A DNA stretch of 64,000 nt from Candidatus Accumulibacter propinquus. GTDB taxonomy: Bacteria > Pseudomonadota > Gammaproteobacteria > Burkholderiales > Rhodocyclaceae. The stretch spans positions 5,014 through 69,013 of the forward strand of contig JADKBU010000031.1 in the NCBI GenBank assembly GCA_016714935.1, written 5' to 3'. The translations under genes were made by a program, and so were the position numbers. How positions within the stretch are numbered: the first letter of the stretch is position 1; each line of letters begins with the position of its first letter. The notes beneath the pieces are model-generated. The model saw nothing but the letters and a program-made list of their open reading frames with translations. It made no database searches and had not been told where the DNA came from. Below are positions 61,977 to 64,000 of the stretch, one piece after another.

Positions 61977-62521
61977 ATGCGCCGTCTCCTGAAAAACCAC
62001 CTCCCCGATCGCGAAAGCATTCTCCGGAATCGCTGGCTGCGTCCTTTTCAGGCCGTATTGCTGCATCCCCGGCTATGGCACCTCAACCGCCACTCGGTCT
62101 CCGGCGCCGTGGCGGTCGGATTGTTTTGCGGGCTGATTCCGGGGCCGTTGCAAATGTTGGGGCGGCGCTCGGTGCGCTGCTCTTGCGAGTCAACCTGCCG
62201 CTGGCCTTGCTCGTCACGCTCTACAGCAATCCATTCACGATCGTGCCGCTCTACCTGCTGGCGTACCAGATTGGCCGGCAGCTCACCGGCGATGACAGCG
62301 GCTTCATGTTGCCGCCAGAGTTCAGCGCCACAGCCGTTGCCGCCTGGGCTCAGGCCATGCAGGAGTGGATGCTCGAGGTTGCCGAACCGTTGGCGGTGGG
62401 TCTGGTCGCGCTCGCCTCCAGCCTTGCAGTCCTCGGCTACATGTTGACCAGGACAGCGTGGCGCCTCTACCTGATCAACGCCTGGCGACACCGCAAACCA
62501 GGATCTGAAAACTCGCGCTAA
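61977..62521 (+). pseudogene. DUF2062 membrane protein, frameshifted
   Basis: The first frame encodes MRRLLKNHLPDRESILRN, HPRLWHLNRHSVSGAVAVGL and FCGLIPGPLQML, the DUF2062 N terminus. The second continues with GAALGALLLRVNLPLALLV and SNPFTIVPLYLLAYQIGRQL to the stop at 62521. The join is the GGGG at 62159-62162. Adding one G gives a continuous protein of about 181 residues with two or three helices. DUF2062 proteins are small inner-membrane proteins of unknown function. It is either inactive or misassembled. Convergent with the lipoprotein gene. Confidence 0.82.
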
Positions 62522-62566
62522 CCGTGGCAGTGTCACCAGGTTGCCGCTATGCGCGGGCAACAAGAC

Positions 62567-62621
62567 GGGGTAAGTGGTCGCCCTGCGCATCGCGGGGAGC
62601 GGCAGGGCGACCACTTACCCC
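62567..62621. repeat. Perfect 20-bp inverted repeat between convergent genes
   Basis: The 20-base arm at 62567-62586 (GGGGTAAGTGGTCGCCCTGC) is the exact reverse complement of 62602-62621, with a 15-base GC-rich loop. It fills most of the gap between the DUF2062 and lipoprotein stops. It could be a bidirectional terminator without a T run, or one copy of a dispersed extragenic palindrome. Confidence 0.8.
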
Positions 62622-62625
62622 ACGC

Positions 62626-63114
62626 TCAATTGCCGATGTGCATCTGGTACCTGGCGCCGTTGGCGAACGAACACGTACCGGCACCCTGATAGGGGGTGTT
62701 CATCTGATACTCGCAAGACATGTACATGCCGCCCGGACTGAATGCGCTCGCGACGCCGCGTCTTTCATCGTTCGATACGCGCGTCGCTTCACCGCCGAGG
62801 ACCTCACCCAGGTAGTTGACCACGAAACGCCCCTTGCCGGTCATCATGTTGGTGACGCTGCCGCTGACAATGCCGGTGTGGCTTGCCTGGTCGTTGGACG
62901 GGTACAGTTTGACCGGCAGCGTCGCCGGCGCGGTACTCGTGGCTGGCGGCGGCACCGCTATCGGCGTTCCCACCGGTGGCAAGGGGTAATGACTGTAATA
63001 AACCGTGCCGTCCGGCGCCGTCGCTGGTACCACATAGCACCCCGCGCTGCTGGCCACGGCCACAGCCAGCACGGCGATATTCCGCCAGGTCATGGCATGT
63101 GTGCTGTTCGACAT
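62626..63114 (-). CDS. Putative small lipoprotein
   Basis: A 162-residue exported protein. After MSNSTHAMTWRNIAVLAVAVASSAGC a lipobox-like SSAGC (the -3 position is Ser, not the usual Leu/Val) marks probable lipidation at C26. The mature part has a short Pro-rich segment and a C-terminal domain with ANGARYQMHIG near the end. AAAGGAGAACACC precedes the ATG at 63114. No family recognised. Small envelope lipoproteins of this type are common in the Rhodocyclaceae. Confidence 0.65.
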   Translation of the reverse strand: MSNSTHAMTWRNIAVLAVAVASSAGCYVVPATAPDGTVYYSHYPLPPVGTPIAVPPPATSTAPATLPVKLYPSNDQASHTGIVSGSVTNMMTGKGRFVVNYLGEVLGGEATRVSNDERRGVASAFSPGGMYMSCEYQMNTPYQGAGTCSFANGARYQMHIGN

Positions 63115-63205
63115 GGTGTTCTCCTTTCCTTGAGCGTTCGGATCTCATGGCGATCCCATCACCCAAGTATAGTTGAGTGCAATGGCTTGACGCGTCTAAA
63201 TCGAC

Positions 63206-63802
63206 TCAGGGGTGCGTGAGTTGCATGACGAAGGTCTTGATGCCGCGCAGCATCATCTCAATCGACATGGCGACCAGTACCAGGCCCATCAGCCGTTCGA
63301 GTGCGACCACGAAGCGATCGCCGGCGATTCTCTGGATGCGTTCGGCAAGCACCAGTATGATCGCGCTCACCGCCATGGTGATCGACAGTGCGCCAATCCA
63401 TTCCGTGCGCCGGTCAGGTGCCTGCGAGACCAGCAGGAGCACGGTGGCCAGGGCCGAAGGCCCGGCAATGGCCGGAATGGCCAGTGGCACGATCAGCGGT
63501 TCCCCAGCGGCTTCGGGGGCATCGGCGCTTGGTGGGGGAAAGATCATGCGCAATGCGATCAGGAAGAGGATCACGCCACCACCGATCTGCAGCGACAACT
63601 CGCTCAGGTTCATCATCCGCAGGAAACCCTCGCCGACGAACATGAAGGTCAGCAGCAGCACGAAGGCAATCAGCACCTCGCGCAGGATCACCGGTCGGCG
63701 TTCCGGGGCCACGTGCCGGAGCGCGTTGGCGAATCGGTATATTGCCGATCGGTCGGTGATCAGAATCAGCAGGATCGTCGCCGAAGCAAAGGTGTAGTTC
63801 AT
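63206..63802 (-). CDS. MarC-family membrane protein
   Basis: A 198-residue protein with six helices: ASATILLILITDRSAIYRFANAL at the N terminus, GGGVILFLIALRMIF, VPLAIPAIAGPSALATVLLL, and RLMGLVLVAMSIEMMLRGI at the end. The PLAIPAIAGPSA segment is characteristic of MarC/YhgN proteins. Their transport role (once thought to be multidrug, later amino acids) is unsettled. The ATG at 63802 matches the family. The frame is open to 63955 but without similarity. Confidence 0.88.
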   Translation of the reverse strand: MNYTFASATILLILITDRSAIYRFANALRHVAPERRPVILREVLIAFVLLLTFMFVGEGFLRMMNLSELSLQIGGGVILFLIALRMIFPPPSADAPEAAGEPLIVPLAIPAIAGPSALATVLLLVSQAPDRRTEWIGALSITMAVSAIILVLAERIQRIAGDRFVVALERLMGLVLVAMSIEMMLRGIKTFVMQLTHP

Positions 63803-64000
63803 GGCCGCATGACTCCGCAAATGTCCCCGCTCCTGGGCGGCCATGCATGGGCATGCGTTGCTCAGGGTTGGGCGGGCCGGGTTGCGCCAGTGACGCAGAA
63901 GAGTTGCGTATCTGCGAAGAATAACAGGCCGGCCTGGGTTTGCCCAATCCGGCACCTCCTGCTGCCGTCGGCAGGAAGGGCTGGCGTTGGCGACAAGCTC

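Overview
The window looks like chromosomal DNA of a high-GC betaproteobacterium of the Rhodocyclaceae, most likely a 'Candidatus Accumulibacter'-type polyphosphate/PHA-accumulating organism. This assignment is inference. It rests on tandem phasins behind repeated TGC-rich operator-like sites, a PEP-CTERM secreted hydrolase, a caspase-MORN protein, many c-di-GMP/phosphorelay proteins, and housekeeping blocks in typical betaproteobacterial order (grpE-dnaK-dnaJ, hslV-hslU, cysS-TPR-ppiA-ppiB-lpxH). There is no rRNA, CRISPR array, insertion sequence, phage or plasmid signature. This is a core-genome segment with scattered accessory genes.

Layout. 1-2.7 kb: polyprenyl-phosphate/lipid glycosylation genes (end of a GtrA-like gene, an ArnT-like transferase, a frameshifted GtrB-like transferase), then tRNA-Arg(CCG). 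3-11.9 kb: cytochrome c5-type protein, rep helicase, tRNA-Val(CAC), a frameshifted DUF3579 gene, hrpA, an EI24-type membrane protein and a CinA-like protein. 11.9-13.4 kb: two phasins with a near-perfect sigma70 promoter flanked by a 17-bp direct repeat. 13.6-18.7 kb: signalling operon (HD-GYP response regulator, periplasmic solute-binding protein, hybrid histidine kinase). 19-27.2 kb: gltX, tRNA-Ala, tRNA-Glu, dtd, a GNAT acetyltransferase, an internally deleted cation-efflux gene, a YejM-like sulfatase, a START-domain protein, glnS, arsC. 27.3-35 kb: CBS protein, PEP-CTERM GDSL hydrolase, MacAB-like exporter with two separate permeases, and a TPR protein. 35-45.2 kb: STAS protein, hslVU, usp-terC, a Ser/Thr kinase-cNMP fusion, then grpE-dnaK-dnaJ with sigma32-like promoters. 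45.3-53 kb: branched-chain-type binding protein, cysS, a second TPR protein paralogous to the first, two cyclophilins, lpxH, recQ. 53-64 kb: glutamate-synthase-like protein, nadC, a 45-residue membrane protein, thrC, a diguanylate cyclase, an NnrS-like membrane protein with a DUF2249 protein, a caspase-MORN protein, a frameshifted DUF2062 gene, a 20-bp inverted repeat, a small lipoprotein and a MarC protein.

Most notable: (i) the phasin control region; (ii) a binding protein with no transporter partners between a c-di-GMP phosphodiesterase-type regulator and a hybrid kinase; (iii) two TPR proteins sharing a nearly identical N-terminal half but carrying unrelated C-terminal domains; (iv) the caspase-MORN protein; (v) a kinase-cNMP fusion; (vi) several broken genes, three by one-base changes in short homopolymers, which may be assembly errors or real decay. 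I do not see an obviously new multi-gene defence or biosynthetic system. The strongest candidates for new biology are (ii), (iii) and the caspase-MORN protein.
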